A DNA stretch of 64,000 bases. Origin: Jaminaea rosea. Lineage: Eukaryota > Basidiomycota > Exobasidiomycetes > Microstromatales. The stretch lies in the NCBI RefSeq assembly GCF_003144245.1, contig NW_020289981.1:406831-470830 (forward strand), read 5' to 3'. Positions 1 to 10,489 of this stretch are shown here, in pieces (positions within the stretch are counted from its first letter, which is position 1; each line of letters begins with the position of its first letter). A model generated the notes under the pieces. The model saw only the letters and a list, made by a program, of their open reading frames with translations, did not search any database and had not been told where the DNA came from. Position numbers and translations under genes: made by a program.

Positions 1-1879
1 TCTGAGATGTTGATCGTGTTAACGTGGTCGGATGTCTCGTCGGAGAATCCTGAGTGATAAGAAGGGAAGACGACGGTGGGAGAAAAGGCCATGGTCAGGC
101 TATGTGCATTGAGCGGAGGACTCCGAGGCTAGTATTCACCATCTGGTAGCTTGCCCTGCGTAGCATCCTCCTCTACTACCACATCCTTGTCTCCGGGACG
201 ACGCCTGCGCTTTGTGTCTGGCATTCTGTCGAATCTTTAGAAGTGGTCGACGGCGGCCAGAGGATGTCTGTGCGGAGACGACGAGGCCAGCTGGCTGAGG
301 GCCTGCCTCAGGTCCAACGAGGACTAAGCTGAAAGCAGCAGGCGCAGCACTGAGGCTCGCCGAGCTGTTGCAGCCTCACGAGGGTCTAGTAGCGGCCAAT
401 GAAGAGTTGCTTCGCCCGCTGAGAAGAGGATGAGGGCGGGATGGACGTCAGATGCAGCAACGGAAGTGGACGATGGATCCATCCGCCGCCCCTTTGATCG
501 CACCGACGACTCCCATCTCGTCCGCTCCGAGACGCGACCAACGGCTCGGAGCCGGAATCTGAGAGATGGTGAGGAGGAGGGCTTAGTGAGCTGCTCCTCA
601 TCGTTCATCGTCGCCATAGGCTTTCTTTGCAACTCGAGACGAAGCTACGTCTGACACGTGCACAGGCATGGCTCACTCATACAAGTTCGAGAAGGCTAGG
701 CCAATTTTACCCGTGAGGGGCTGCCTCTGCCTCAAGAAGATCACCGGTTGTGAGGCTCACTATTCCACGGCAGACATCCGGCCGCAAGCAAGCATTCTGC
801 GTCTCATTATCGCAATCAGTGACCAACCCGACCAACGCAGGAAGGTTGACTGAAGAGGAAGGTGTTGACCGTCGTTGCAGGGTGGGAAAGGAGAGAGTAT
901 CACCCATCAAGCCGTATCACAGCGATCGAATGAGCGGCTGAGGATCAGTCATGTTGAGGGCTCCCTCGTTGCTCTCATGTGGCGCTCGATCGATCAATAT
1001 AGGGCTCGGAGGAGAGGCAACACGATCCCTGTTGACACGGTCGGCCAGGCAAGTACGGGTCAACGTCGAAGCCACTCAGCGGGGAGGAAATCGCGCAAAC
1101 CCTCCCCTGCTGGATCAAGGTAGGTCCGCCAATTACAACATGCTGTCCCTGTGGAGTATAGAGGCCGAAAGTAGTTTCACATCATGCTCACACTCAACGC
1201 ACTTTCCTGGGAACTTTCCGAAGCACACCCAGGAAAGGCAAACGCCTCATGACCGCTCGAGCATCGAGCGCCAATCCCCTTCGCCTTTGCCTGCGGACCA
1301 TTTTCTCGATCGATTACTCCTCGTGCTACTCGCCGTTGGCGCCGATGCTGTACATTGTGCTCAACCCACGCCCACTCTGTGCGCCGACCGTAAGTCGTGT
1401 ACCGTACGGGCGTGTTAATTTGAACGTGACCCTCTCGTCCTCGATATCGGCGGGCGCGCGGGCGCATTGGCAATGAGGATGTTCTCCCATGCGAGAGAGG
1501 GAGAGAGGGAAATCTTGCCTCATCTATCGCGTCTAGCGTAGCGTGGCCAAGCAGCTCAGGCTCGGCCTTGTCTTCGTGCGTAGGCAGCGTGACGTCGCCG
1601 AGTAAGGCTAAGAAGAAGTAGCTTGTGTATCATCTAGTAATTGACTCGAAGCACGTCCTCTACACTATCACGATCAAGCTCTCGACGGCCGCCATGAACT
1701 TCTTCTGCACCTTCAGCCTTTTCCCTTCTCCTCTACCAAGCTCGGTGCGAGGGTCTCTTCTTGGCGGTGCTTGAACGCCGTGAACTGCCCGTCGTCCGCG
1801 ATCGATTGCCAGCTGCACTCCTTGAGCTTAACAGGATCAAAGGGATAAGGGGCTCAGTGCTCTGCGCAGGCAAGTAAGC

Positions 1880-1926
1880 ATGTGGGCGCGGTGGGCACGG
1901 CGGGCGCGGCGGGCGCTGCGGGCAAC
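1880..1926. repeat. Imperfect GC-rich 9-bp-like repeat
   Basis: A short run of near-identical GGGCGCGGC/GGGCACGGC-type units is followed by a CTGCGGGC unit. It lies in the intergenic region, about 1.3 kb upstream of the peptide-precursor gene. No function can be assigned. Confidence 0.5.
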
Positions 1927-3104
1927 TTTTGGGTCGCGGTCGTGGAGGCGGGGCAACGTTTGCGCTAAAAAACCCTTTCTTTGAATGATACGGCCGTCTT
2001 TGCTTCCGACTAATTGGTCAAGAAGGTGGATGAGAGTTAGCGCGTTGACGAGGGTCTTGGTCTCCTATGTACTTAGTGGTATTCGCCCGACCATGACACT
2101 TCGAATGAGGCTCCGCCCGCACCGAGCTCGGGAAGCCTTGTCCGAGAGCGGCACAGGGGACCGACGCGATGGATTCCTCGCTTCTGGTCTTCGCCTGGAA
2201 TGCCCCGTAAGAGCAGGCAATAACGGCAGTATCACGACTTCAACCGGCCGACCCCGTGCACCGATGCTGTGCCTGGTCCCACACAACATCTCATCCCTTG
2301 CTTCGTCGGTGACGGTGGGGCGATGGGGGAGCTCAATCATGAGTGACTACGAGATGCTGCTTCACGGTGCCCGCGTTCCTCCTCATGCCTGCTGGCATGC
2401 TGCCGCTGCGATACGGGCGGTGCCCACGATGAGGTCTGCGTGCCCTGCATTCCCCCCATAGGCCAAGCAAAGAATCGTCCCTGGATGTGCTCATCGTTGC
2501 TCGATGGTCGACGCTCGGCATGGTACGCTCTCCCTGACGCTCTCGATGCGCTCGATGGGCCGATGTTTACGCTGCCCTTGGAAGGGGCCGGCTGCCCTGC
2601 ATCCTCCTTCACACGCACTCGTGCACAAATTGGATGAATGATGATGCTGCTACTGGCTGCCGGTGCTGGTGCTTGAGCAGCTGCCTGGGTGTCGTGGCGT
2701 GATCATGGTCGGCCGCCTGAGCAAGCAGCAAGCAGCCGTCAATGCCGTCGCTGTTGCGGCTTCACTGGGTCTGCCAGCAATTGCCTACGAGCGGCTTCCC
2801 ATCGTCGGGCCCCTTCCTTGGGTGTGTGGTCGTTGATTGAGAGCTGAGTTTTAGCTGGTCTTGTGCCTGCCTCATTTACGGGAAAACTCCGCAGACACCA
2901 CCTTGCCTTCTCTGCAGGGCCGTGCCAAGTCGGCCGCCGCCCCGCTCTGTGCCCTGCCGTGGCCCACAAACTCTCACTGGGCGCTGGTGCTGGATCAGGC
3001 TCAACCCGCACCCCTGGTCCAGGGCTCCAAGGGGCCACTCCCTCCCCTCACTTGACTTGGTGCTTTCGATTGCCCAACGCCGATCTTGGCGGTCGAAATC
3101 GTCG

Positions 3105-3110
3105 TTATAA
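3105..3110 (+). promoter_or_regulatory. TATA-like element of the peptide-precursor gene
   Basis: TTATAA lies 118 bp upstream of the start codon at 3228, in otherwise GC-rich and pyrimidine-rich DNA. The position is plausible for a core promoter element with a short leader. The assignment rests on position and sequence only. Confidence 0.35.
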
Positions 3111-3227
3111 TGACTTGATCGACCTACCACCACTACCAGCGAACCCCTCCTCATCAAAAACCCCGAATTCGAACACACCAACGTAACACCTTCCCCTCCC
3201 CCCTTCACTACTTCTGCTTCGCGCAAC

Positions 3228-4198
3228 ATGAAGTTCTCCCTTGCTACCGCTTTCTCCCTCCTCGTCGCCTCTGGCCTCGTCGTCGTCTCAGCCGCGCCTG
3301 CTCCTGTGAGTGCTTAGTCTAAGTTCATCATCTCGAAAGAGAACGTGGTGGGAACGGTCTTATGTGGCAGAGATGGGCAGCTTCCATCCACTCAACTTGA
3401 CTTGACAAGCGGAGAGCTGGATGTCGGGGCATCGCCTTCACCATCAGCATAGAGGCAGCACGCTGACACCATTCACTCCACACGCCTCGCCCTTCCCCAT
3501 CCACGCCGACACACGCGCGTCTCCACTTCACTACATCCTCACCTCGCTCTAATCATCTATCTTGACTCTCTAGGAGACTGCGGACGCTGTGAAGAGGGTG
3601 AGTATTTCGCTTCCTTGCTACCACCAACGCGCCCCGCCGCATTCCCACCCTACCAGACTACTGACCACCACCACCAACTCCCTCCTCATCCCCCCATTCA
3701 TCCTCGCAGGACGACAAGCCCGCTGCTGACTGGGGTCGTGTTGCCGCATGGAAGCGTGACGAAGAGCCCGCCGAAAACTGGGGCCGCGTCGCTGCCTGGA
3801 AGCGCGATGAGCCTGCTGCCGACTACTACGGTGGAGGCCGTGGCGGAAGCTGGAAGCGCGACGAGGAGCCAGCTGAGAACTGGGGCCGCGTAGCAGCTTG
3901 GAAGAAGCGTCTCGACAAGCCCGCTGCCGACTACTACGGTGGTGGTCGTGGTGGCAGCTGGAAGCGCGCAGAGGACCCCGCCGCCGACTACTACGGTCCC
4001 GGCCGTGGCGGTAGCTGGAAGCGCGACGAGGAGCCTGCCGCCGACTACGGCAGGGCTGCAGCATGGAAGCGTGAGGGATCGGACAAGGTTGAGGCCCGTG
4101 AGGAGCCCGCCGCCGACTACTACGGCCCTGGCCGCGGCGGAAGCTGGAAGCGTGAAGACAAGCCCGCCGCTGACTGGGGACGCGCCGCCGCCTGGTAA
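3228..4198 (+). CDS. Secreted Kex2-processed repeat-peptide precursor (nine peptides, two families)
   Basis: Three exons: 3228-3305, 3574-3597 and 3710-4198, giving 196 residues. Residues 1 to about 22 form a clear signal peptide (MKFSLATAFSLLVASGLVVV followed by SAAPAP). After a short pro-segment ending in Lys-Arg (residue 34), nine units follow (35-50, 51-66, 67-84, 85-101, 102-120, 121-139, 140-155, 156-182, 183-196). All but the last end in Lys-Arg; the fourth ends KKR. Family A cores are WGRVAAW, WGRAAAW and YGRAAAW (five copies). Family B cores are YYGGGRGGSW and YYGPGRGGSW (four copies). Every core ends in Trp, and the last is followed directly by the stop. Acidic and Pro/Ala-rich spacers (DEEPAE, DKPAA, DEPAA) precede the cores. 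This is the architecture of Kex2-cleaved secreted peptides such as alpha-factor, Rep1 repellent and dikaritin RiPP precursors, but the cores match none that I know. No tailoring enzyme (e.g. UstY-like DUF3328) lies in the window. Function unknown. Confidence 0.9.
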
Positions 4199-5054
4199 TC
4201 ACCTCTATCACCATGGGCACCTTCAAGCGCCACCACACTGTCATCCTTACCATTAGCTTGAAATAGGGCTATTCCTCCTCTACCCTACCATCGACAACGC
4301 CACCCCACACGCATCATCACGGTCACCCTCCTCCATCGATTCAACTTCCTTCACCTACAGTACACAACAGCGTGCGCTCTCGTCAATACTCACGCGGAGG
4401 AGCGAAGGCAACGCAAGAACACCACTAGTCGAATCCTCCCGGCGCCACCATGACAATCACCCACCACCATCAAAGACCGAATTTCCGTCTCGTTTCCTAT
4501 CGTTCCATCGTACCATAGCCTTCTCACTTCGACTCCCTAGTCCCCTTGTGTTCTCAATTTTGTCTCTACTAGTCTCGTCACGACTCGCTCATAGTCATTC
4601 AATCAACAGACCTGTTTCGTCGTCCTGCGAAGCTCGTGTGTCGCCCTCCTCGCTACCAGCCTCGGCACCGTCAGCTGGACCCTGTCACTTCACGCTAGTG
4701 GACCAGGGTACACGCTAGCACGCTAGCGTCCTGTCACCGGAGGTTGAGACGTCACGCCACGAGCGGAGCTTCGTCTTTCTCCGTTTAACTGATTGTGGTA
4801 CACAGCAATCACGGGCCAGAGCTGAAGCTAATCAGACTAGCGTCATTGACATCGCTCTCTTCCATCAGCACGTCGCATCCTCTCCTCGCCGCGATCGAAG
4901 AAGCGGCAGAGATGAAGGAGCGCCGCGACCACCGCCACTGTCCACGTCGAAAGGTGGTCAAAGTGAGCTTCGCTGGCTATTAGACAATACTGTGATGCTA
5001 CAAGATGTGAATTGCGCTGCTGGTCCACGCTCAAAATGATCTCCTCATCCCTCG
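4199..5054. other. Intergenic/3' region between the peptide precursor and the RBR ligase
   Basis: No gene is seen. Downstream of the peptide gene the DNA is C/T- and A/C-rich, as in a 3' UTR. Three copies of CACGCTAG occur at 4691-4698, 4711-4718 and 4719-4726. The last two create overlapping GCTAGC palindromes. The genes on both sides end here (convergent). Confidence 0.5.
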
Positions 5055-6686
5055 TCAAAGCTCATCCTCCCAAGCAGCTTGAATCGCCGCGAGGGCCAGC
5101 AAATGTTCTTCCTGGTCCCTCCTTCTCGCCTCTCGTCGCTCCGCTCCCTCTCCAGCCACGTCTTCCTCTTCTCCATCCCCGCCCTCTCCCTCGTCTTCTC
5201 CACCAGCGGCGCCACTGGCCGGGAGTAATCCATCGAATAGCCTGTTGTAACATCCCGCCCCGGGAGTGTTGAAATGCTGGTAGGGCCTGGCCGCATTCAA
5301 CCTCGTCCCGCACAAGTAGCAGAAGTGGGCCTGACACTTCGAGCAGATCATGTGATTGCAACCCACCGTCTTCTCTACGGGGGAGGAGCAGTGCGGACAG
5401 GGAGTGGCGTGTTCGCTCAACCACCGTCTGTTTGCCTTGTCCTCCTCGAAGCGTGCCTTCAGCCTCAAGAGGTTCTTCTTGCCATACCGTACCTCCATGG
5501 CTGCTCGCTCATGAGGGGAGGCTGCATCGTAGGCGGAGAGGAGGGCGTCGCTCGAGGCTATTCTGCAAGGATTGGGAGAATGCCAGGTGTGCCTGCACCA
5601 GGAGCAGAAGGTGAGAGAGCAGGAGGGACATTGCCTGAAGGATTGGTAGCGGGTGGAGTCACGGTCCTCAGGCCGGAGAGGAGCGAGGGTCTGGCAGCCT
5701 GTTCGTGGACAGGGGACCGCGGACGGGTCTGATTCTGCAATGTGCTTGGCGACGAGGAAATGTAGGCGGGAGATGAGCTCCGGGTGGGAGGGGGAGAGGA
5801 TAGACTCGACCTCGCTGATGGAGAGGAGCCCTTGCCCGTTTGATCCCATGCTGGCGCCAGCTTGCCCGTTGCCCTGGCGAGCGGAAGAAGTGACGCAGGA
5901 CGGATCGGGACACGAGGTAGCGAGTCGCAGCGATCCCTCAGTCAAGTGAAGGTTCAGATAATCGGTGAGACAGTCCTTGCAGAAGACGTGCGAGCAGGCT
6001 TGAAGCTTTACGCAAGCTCCGCCTCGTTTGGCATCGAGACAGATGGAGCACATGAAGCGCCCGCCTTCGAAGGCTGCATTGCTGGCTAGACGGTCGTAGG
6101 CGAGGAGGATGTCGCTGAGGGACCGGGTGGTCGACGACGAGGAGGTCGTCGATGCGACTGCGGTTGGCTCTGTGAATGACAAGCTTCCCTTTCCCGGCTT
6201 GCTTGCAAAGGGTCCAAACCCGGCGACAGCCTCTTCTGCCCATCCTTCGCGCAGCCATTCGCCCCACGTCCAGAGGACTTCGCCCTGCATCTCTTGCCAC
6301 ATTTCTGACAAGCGACTCGATAGCCACGCTGCTTGTGCATCGTCTTTGCAGCTATGATCCAGCCAGGGGGCTGCAAGGCGTTTGACAATGGGTGGCTCTT
6401 TGAGTGGGTATCGCCCGGGCAGCGAGACGACGAGGGTCAATGGCGGCAAGTGGGCCAACTGGAGGCTGCCGGGAGAGCAGCTAGACGTCGATGCCGCTTG
6501 TGAGATGCCCACACGGAGCTTTTCGGAAAGTACGACTGGTAGAGCAAAGGTGACAATATGCCGATCATCAGAGCCTTCGCGACGTCTCTGTATGCTGACT
6601 TGATCGCGGTCCGGATAGATGGCTTCGAGAGCCAAGAGCTCGTCGTCCTGCAGTGCAAGCGCTTCGTCGTCTTCTCTTGAAGCCAT
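5055..6686 (-). CDS. RWD-domain RBR-type E3 ubiquitin ligase (RNF14/Itt1-like)
   Basis: Intronless, 543 residues. An N-terminal RWD domain (about residues 10-155) carries the typical acidic start and the YPLKEPP motif. A full RING1-IBR-RING2 unit follows. RING1 begins at CSICLDAK (213) with the following Cys/His ligands to about 264. The IBR spans about 306-374 (CPRTGC, CPSC, CSWC). RING2 runs from about 430 (CPHCSSP) and keeps the GCNHMIC motif, whose Cys443 corresponds to the catalytic thioester cysteine of RBR ligases. The order RWD-RING1-IBR-RING2 is that of human RNF14 and yeast Itt1. Family knowledge points to ubiquitin transfer, with RNF14 acting on stalled translation factors; the target here is inferred only. 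The tail after 490 is acidic and low-complexity. The start at 6686 is the first Met and begins the RWD domain directly. It is divergent from ZPR1. Confidence 0.92.
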   Translation of the reverse strand: MASREDDEALALQDDELLALEAIYPDRDQVSIQRRREGSDDRHIVTFALPVVLSEKLRVGISQAASTSSCSPGSLQLAHLPPLTLVVSLPGRYPLKEPPIVKRLAAPWLDHSCKDDAQAAWLSSRLSEMWQEMQGEVLWTWGEWLREGWAEEAVAGFGPFASKPGKGSLSFTEPTAVASTTSSSSTTRSLSDILLAYDRLASNAAFEGGRFMCSICLDAKRGGACVKLQACSHVFCKDCLTDYLNLHLTEGSLRLATSCPDPSCVTSSARQGNGQAGASMGSNGQGLLSISEVESILSPSHPELISRLHFLVAKHIAESDPSAVPCPRTGCQTLAPLRPEDRDSTRYQSFRQCPSCSLTFCSWCRHTWHSPNPCRIASSDALLSAYDAASPHERAAMEVRYGKKNLLRLKARFEEDKANRRWLSEHATPCPHCSSPVEKTVGCNHMICSKCQAHFCYLCGTRLNAARPYQHFNTPGAGCYNRLFDGLLPASGAAGGEDEGEGGDGEEEDVAGEGAERREARRRDQEEHLLALAAIQAAWEDEL

Positions 6687-7020
6687 GATGGTAATTGTGT
6701 GCGAGCCGGAGGCTTGCTGAATTCAATGCTGCTATCTCATCGGTCCAGATGTAGACGATATTCTCGAGTTGGTGGCGAGAGGGAAAGTAGCGTCCAAGCC
6801 AGAGTAGAGCTGCAAGTCGGACGAGTGCTGAGGGTTTACCAGCGGACTGAGCTTTGATTAGCCCGAGGGAGTGGAGGTGAATAGGACAAAGACTAATCAC
6901 CGTTGAGCGCTGCGCCCCGCCACTTGTATTCACTGAATTTTGGTCCTCGTTCGACATCCTTCCGCTTCTTCTTTCCGGACCACCAACACCACCCGCTAGC
7001 GTATCCAATTCACCGACAAC
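6687..7020. promoter_or_regulatory. Shared divergent promoter of the RBR ligase and ZPR1
   Basis: These 334 bp separate two start codons that point away from each other, so both promoters must overlap here. I see no clear TATA box. An ORF on the minus strand crosses it but looks like a chance extension. Confidence 0.6.
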
Positions 7021-8881
7021 ATGTCAGGACAGGCTCACGACCCCTTCTTCAGGCCCATTGGGGAGCATGTGGCCGATGATGCTATTCAGACGGATCCTAA
7101 TGCTGACCCGCCCAAGATGGTAGAGGAGATTGTACGTGCGCGAGCTTCGAAACGAGGATGCTGCACCTGCGCCACCAGACAGTCGCTCATCGACCTCACT
7201 GCTCCTTCCCTCCACAGGAATCACTCTGTTTGCGATGCCAGAACAACGGAATCACTCGCCTTTTGATGACTTACATTCCGTACTTCAAGGAGGTCCTGGT
7301 AGCTTCGTTCTCGTGCGACCACTGTGGCGAGAGGAACAATGAGATTCAGAGTGCGGGACAGATCCAAGGTGAGCAGAAGAGATGCTGCGACAACCATCCT
7401 GGTTACCTTGTTCTGACCCCGACAATTCTCCCTCCTCGCCCTCAGAACGCGGCTGCGTCTACACCGTGCATGTCGTCGACTCGAGCGACCTGGACCGCCA
7501 AATCGTCAAGTCCGAATGGTGCACACTCAACATTCCCGAGCTGCAAATCGAGATTCCACCCAAGCGCGGCCAACTCACCACAATCGAGGGTGTCATTTCT
7601 GATACTTTGCGAGACCTCGAGCTTGACCAGCCCCTCCGCAAGCACATGGCTCCTGAGGCCTATGAGAAGATCGAGGTTCTCTGCAGCAAGCTGAGAGAAA
7701 TTCTGGGCGAGGAGGCACCAGCTGCGCCAGGGGAGGATGCAGCTGGCTCTTCATCTGCGGCTGAGGGATCGAATGGCCTGAAGAGCCACGGCCCAGTGGG
7801 CTCCACCTCTACTTCACGTCAGAACCGCAATTTCGCCCCCTTCAGCTTGCGACTGGATGACCCCTCGGGCAACTCCTTTGTCGAGTTCACAGGCGCCATT
7901 CAGGGTCGAGGCACGACCGACAACAAGTGGACGAAGCGGGAATACCCCCGTTCTCGCGCCCAGAACGAGGCCCTCGGTCTTGCAGGGCCCGCGGATGCTT
8001 CAGCCCGTGCTGGCTCGTCAGCCGCAAGCGCCGCTGCGACGAGCAAGAAGGTGGCCTCAGCAGCAGAGGCCGAAGCTCATGCGATGTCGCATGGCTTCAC
8101 CGAGGGCGAGTCCGACTTCAACAACGAAGAGATCTACACCTTTGAGGGTACTTGCTCCTCCTGCAATTCTGCGTTGGACACAATGATGAAGAAGGTCAAC
8201 ATCCCCTACTTCAAGGACATCCTCATCATGTCGACCAACTGCGATGCTTGCGGCTACAGAGACAACGAAGTCAAGTCCGGTGCGGCGATCAGTGACAAGG
8301 GGCGCAAGATCACTTTGAAGGTGGAGGACGCCGAGGATCTTACAAGAGATATCCTCAAGAGCGAGTCGGCCGGCTTCTCCATCCCCGAGATCGACTTGCA
8401 CCTCTCGCCCGGCACATTGGGTGGACGCTTCACCACCCTTGAAGGTCTCCTCCAACAAGTCTACGATGAGCTCTCCGAGCGCGTTCTCATGCGCGGCGAC
8501 TCGTCCGCCTCATCAGACAAGAGCGCCTTCGAGTCTTTCCTAGGCAAGCTCAAGAGCGTGATGAGCGCAGAGGCCTGTCCCTTCACTGTCATCTTGGATG
8601 ACCCGCTCGCCAGCTCCTACCTGCAGAACCCCTATGCTCCAGATGTTGACCCGCAGATGAGCGTCGAGGAGTACGAGAGGACTTGGGACCAGAATGAGGA
8701 CCTTGGCCTGAACGACATCAATGTTGACAACTACATGAACGAGGAGGACGCCGCTGAGGCCAAGGCGCTCAATGAGGGGCCAGAGAGCGCTGCTGCCATC
8801 AAGAGGAAGGCGGAAGAGGCTGCAGAGGGGGAGGGGAGACCTGCGCCGCCCAGCGAGGCTGGTGATGACGTCAAAGCGTAG
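7021..8881 (+). CDS. ZPR1: ZPR1 zinc-finger protein
   Basis: Exons 7021-7131, 7218-7368 and 7446-8881, giving 565 residues. Two ZPR1 modules are plain. The first holds CLRCQNNG...[10 protein letters not shown], the second CSSCNSALD...[10 protein letters not shown]; each is followed by a long beta-rich domain. In both modules the two CxxC pairs are spaced by a helix ending in PYFK, as in the family. ZPR1 is conserved in eukaryotes; it binds eEF1A and acts as a folding chaperone for it, and it shuttles between cytoplasm and nucleus. The C-terminus is acidic and Ala-rich, normal for fungal members. The splice sites are standard GTACGT and GTGAGC donors with CAG acceptors and keep the frame through both zinc motifs. 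Length is slightly above that of yeast Zpr1. Confidence 0.95.
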
Positions 8882-9220
8882 ATCAAATTCCTTCTTGATG
8901 TATAAGATGCTACGCTGAGTCGACTTGATGCTGTATAGTAATCGACGATTGGCTGGACTCGCTCTTTCAGTGCTTCATCGACTTGGACGGCGTCACGCCA
9001 CGCGACATCGCACGGGCCACAGACGCCACGCTCAATCGATCTCATCTCGCGTCGTCCTTGAACTTGCAGCCGCCCGATGCGTTTCGTCCAGACTTGCTCA
9101 GCTTTCCTTGCTTTCTTTCCCTCACGTCTCACACCTCATCCCCGCGGCGGCCACATACCAGTCGCAGGCGTCCACGACGTTGATATAAGCGCAGTCGTCC
9201 TTCGCTAAAGACTAGCAACG
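8882..9220. other. Intergenic between ZPR1 and the MPDU1-like gene
   Basis: These 339 bp between two genes on the same strand contain the ZPR1 3' end and the promoter of the next gene. The last ~140 bp upstream of 9221 are pyrimidine-rich, common before fungal start codons. No gene is seen. Confidence 0.5.
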
Positions 9221-10157
9221 ATGTCGTCCCTCCTGCAAGCCATCACCCACTCCTTTCCTCCTTGGCTCTCTAACCTCGGCGTCTCCATCCTAGGCCAGGA
9301 ATGCTACACCATCACAGTCTATGATGCCGATCTCACTCACACGCCCTGCCTACGACTCGCAATCTCCAAGGCCCTAGGTCTCGGCATCGTCATCTTTGGC
9401 TCCCTGTTGAAACTGCCGCAGATGTACAAGATCGTCAGCGCCAAGAGCACAAAGGGCATCAGCTTGGCAATGTACGCCATGGAGTGTTGGGCCTTTGTCG
9501 TGTCTTTGGTCTATGCGTACAGGGGCAAGCTGCCTTTCAGTACTTATGGGGAGAATGCAAGCTTGACTGTGCAGAGTGAGTGCAGAAAGGGAGCAAGGAT
9601 GGGCTTGGTTGACTGCGAGAGGTATTGACAGTCATGCATTCCCCCCTCGCGCTGCGCCCGTAGACTTCATCATCACCCTCCTGATCATCAACTACGCCCC
9701 CTCACGACGCTCTCACCAACCCTACGCTGGTCCACCTAATCGCACTCTCCCCCTCCTCCTCACCTCGATTACCATGCTCCTCACAACCTCCTTCCTCCTC
9801 TCCCCTTCGCTCTGCCCACCCTCGCTCCTCTCCCTTCTGCAAGCTACGACAATCCCCGTCTCCCTCGTCAGCAAGCTCCCGCAAATGGCTCAGCTACACC
9901 GCGATAAGGCTGTGGGCAACCTCAGTGCGCTCGTCGTCTTCGCCCAGCTAGCCGGTACCATCGCGAGGGTGTTTACGACGATGACGGAGACGGATGATAT
10001 GCTACTGCTGGCTGGATTTGGGGGAGCGACGCTCTTCAACGGCATCATCGCCGCGCAGTATGTCATGTACTGGAATGGAGATGAGAGGAGCACCTTCAGC
10101 AGCGGCTTGATTGATGAGAAGAGGTACGCGGGATCCAGCAGTGTCAAGAGGGATTGA
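9221..10157 (+). CDS. PQ-loop membrane protein, MPDU1 family
   Basis: Exons 9221-9575 and 9664-10157, giving 282 residues. Two PQ-loop motifs are visible: KLPQMYKI with KSTKGIS just after it (about residue 65), and KLPQMAQL with AVGNLS (about residue 215). About seven hydrophobic segments surround them. The arrangement, and the N-terminal CLRLAISKALGLGIV stretch, match MPDU1 (Lec35/SL15), an ER protein needed for use of dolichol-phosphate mannose and glucose in N-glycan and GPI synthesis. That function is family knowledge and was not tested here. The intron breaks a codon after GTGCAG A; splicing restores the frame directly into transmembrane segment DFIITLL or NFIITLL, depending on the split codon. 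The gene converges with the Kha1-type antiporter. Confidence 0.88.
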
Positions 10158-10489
10158 CGGCGACGGCGAGGAGCGCGTGATACTTGCATCGAGAGAATGT
10201 TGCTGTCCAGACAGCCAGTTGGACGCAGAGGAAAGAAGAGAGGGTAGTGCAGAGACAAGAAAAAGTCGGACAGCATCTTCGCAGAGCTGTGTCGAGATGG
10301 TCATAAATTATCAGAATGAATCTACTGACATGAGAGGTCGGAAGAGTCGGTCGTGAGAGAAGTCGTGACTGGAACGAGCTGATGAGGTGACGCGAGTTGG
10401 TGTGGTAAGCCTGGCTAGCAGTGTCTGATGATACATAAAGATGGAGCGTAGAATTTCGACAATCTCTCGAGGAAGGCTCGCCGCCGCTC
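10158..10489. other. Convergent intergenic: MPDU1-like and antiporter 3' ends
   Basis: These 332 bp between two stop codons hold the 3' UTRs of two converging genes. No coding region or notable repeat is seen. Confidence 0.5.

Larger units (their letters stand above)
1..3227. other. Gene-poor left end (3.2 kb), upstream region of the peptide-precursor gene
   Basis: I find no reading frame here that I can support as a gene. The longest open stretches (951-1418 and 1985-2461 on +) are about 155 codons, lack recognisable motifs and are not joined to others by convincing splice sites. A GC-rich imperfect repeat sits near 1880-1926. The last few hundred bases must contain the promoter of the gene starting at 3228. 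Whether the first ~60 bases carry the tail of a gene lying outside the window cannot be decided. Confidence 0.5.

Noticed and set aside
3164-3174. GTTCGAATTC, resembling a tRNA B box
   Set aside because: Flanking bases do not form a T-arm stem, and no A box or acceptor stem is found at the right distance.
3228-4198. Peptide precursor as a classical mating pheromone gene
   Set aside because: No CAAX end, and no pheromone receptor or homeodomain gene in the window. An alpha-factor-like layout alone does not show a mating role.
3618-4253. 211-codon Arg/Ser-rich open frame on the minus strand
   Set aside because: Antisense image of the peptide-repeat array. Its apparent repeats are only the reverse complement of the Lys-Arg units.
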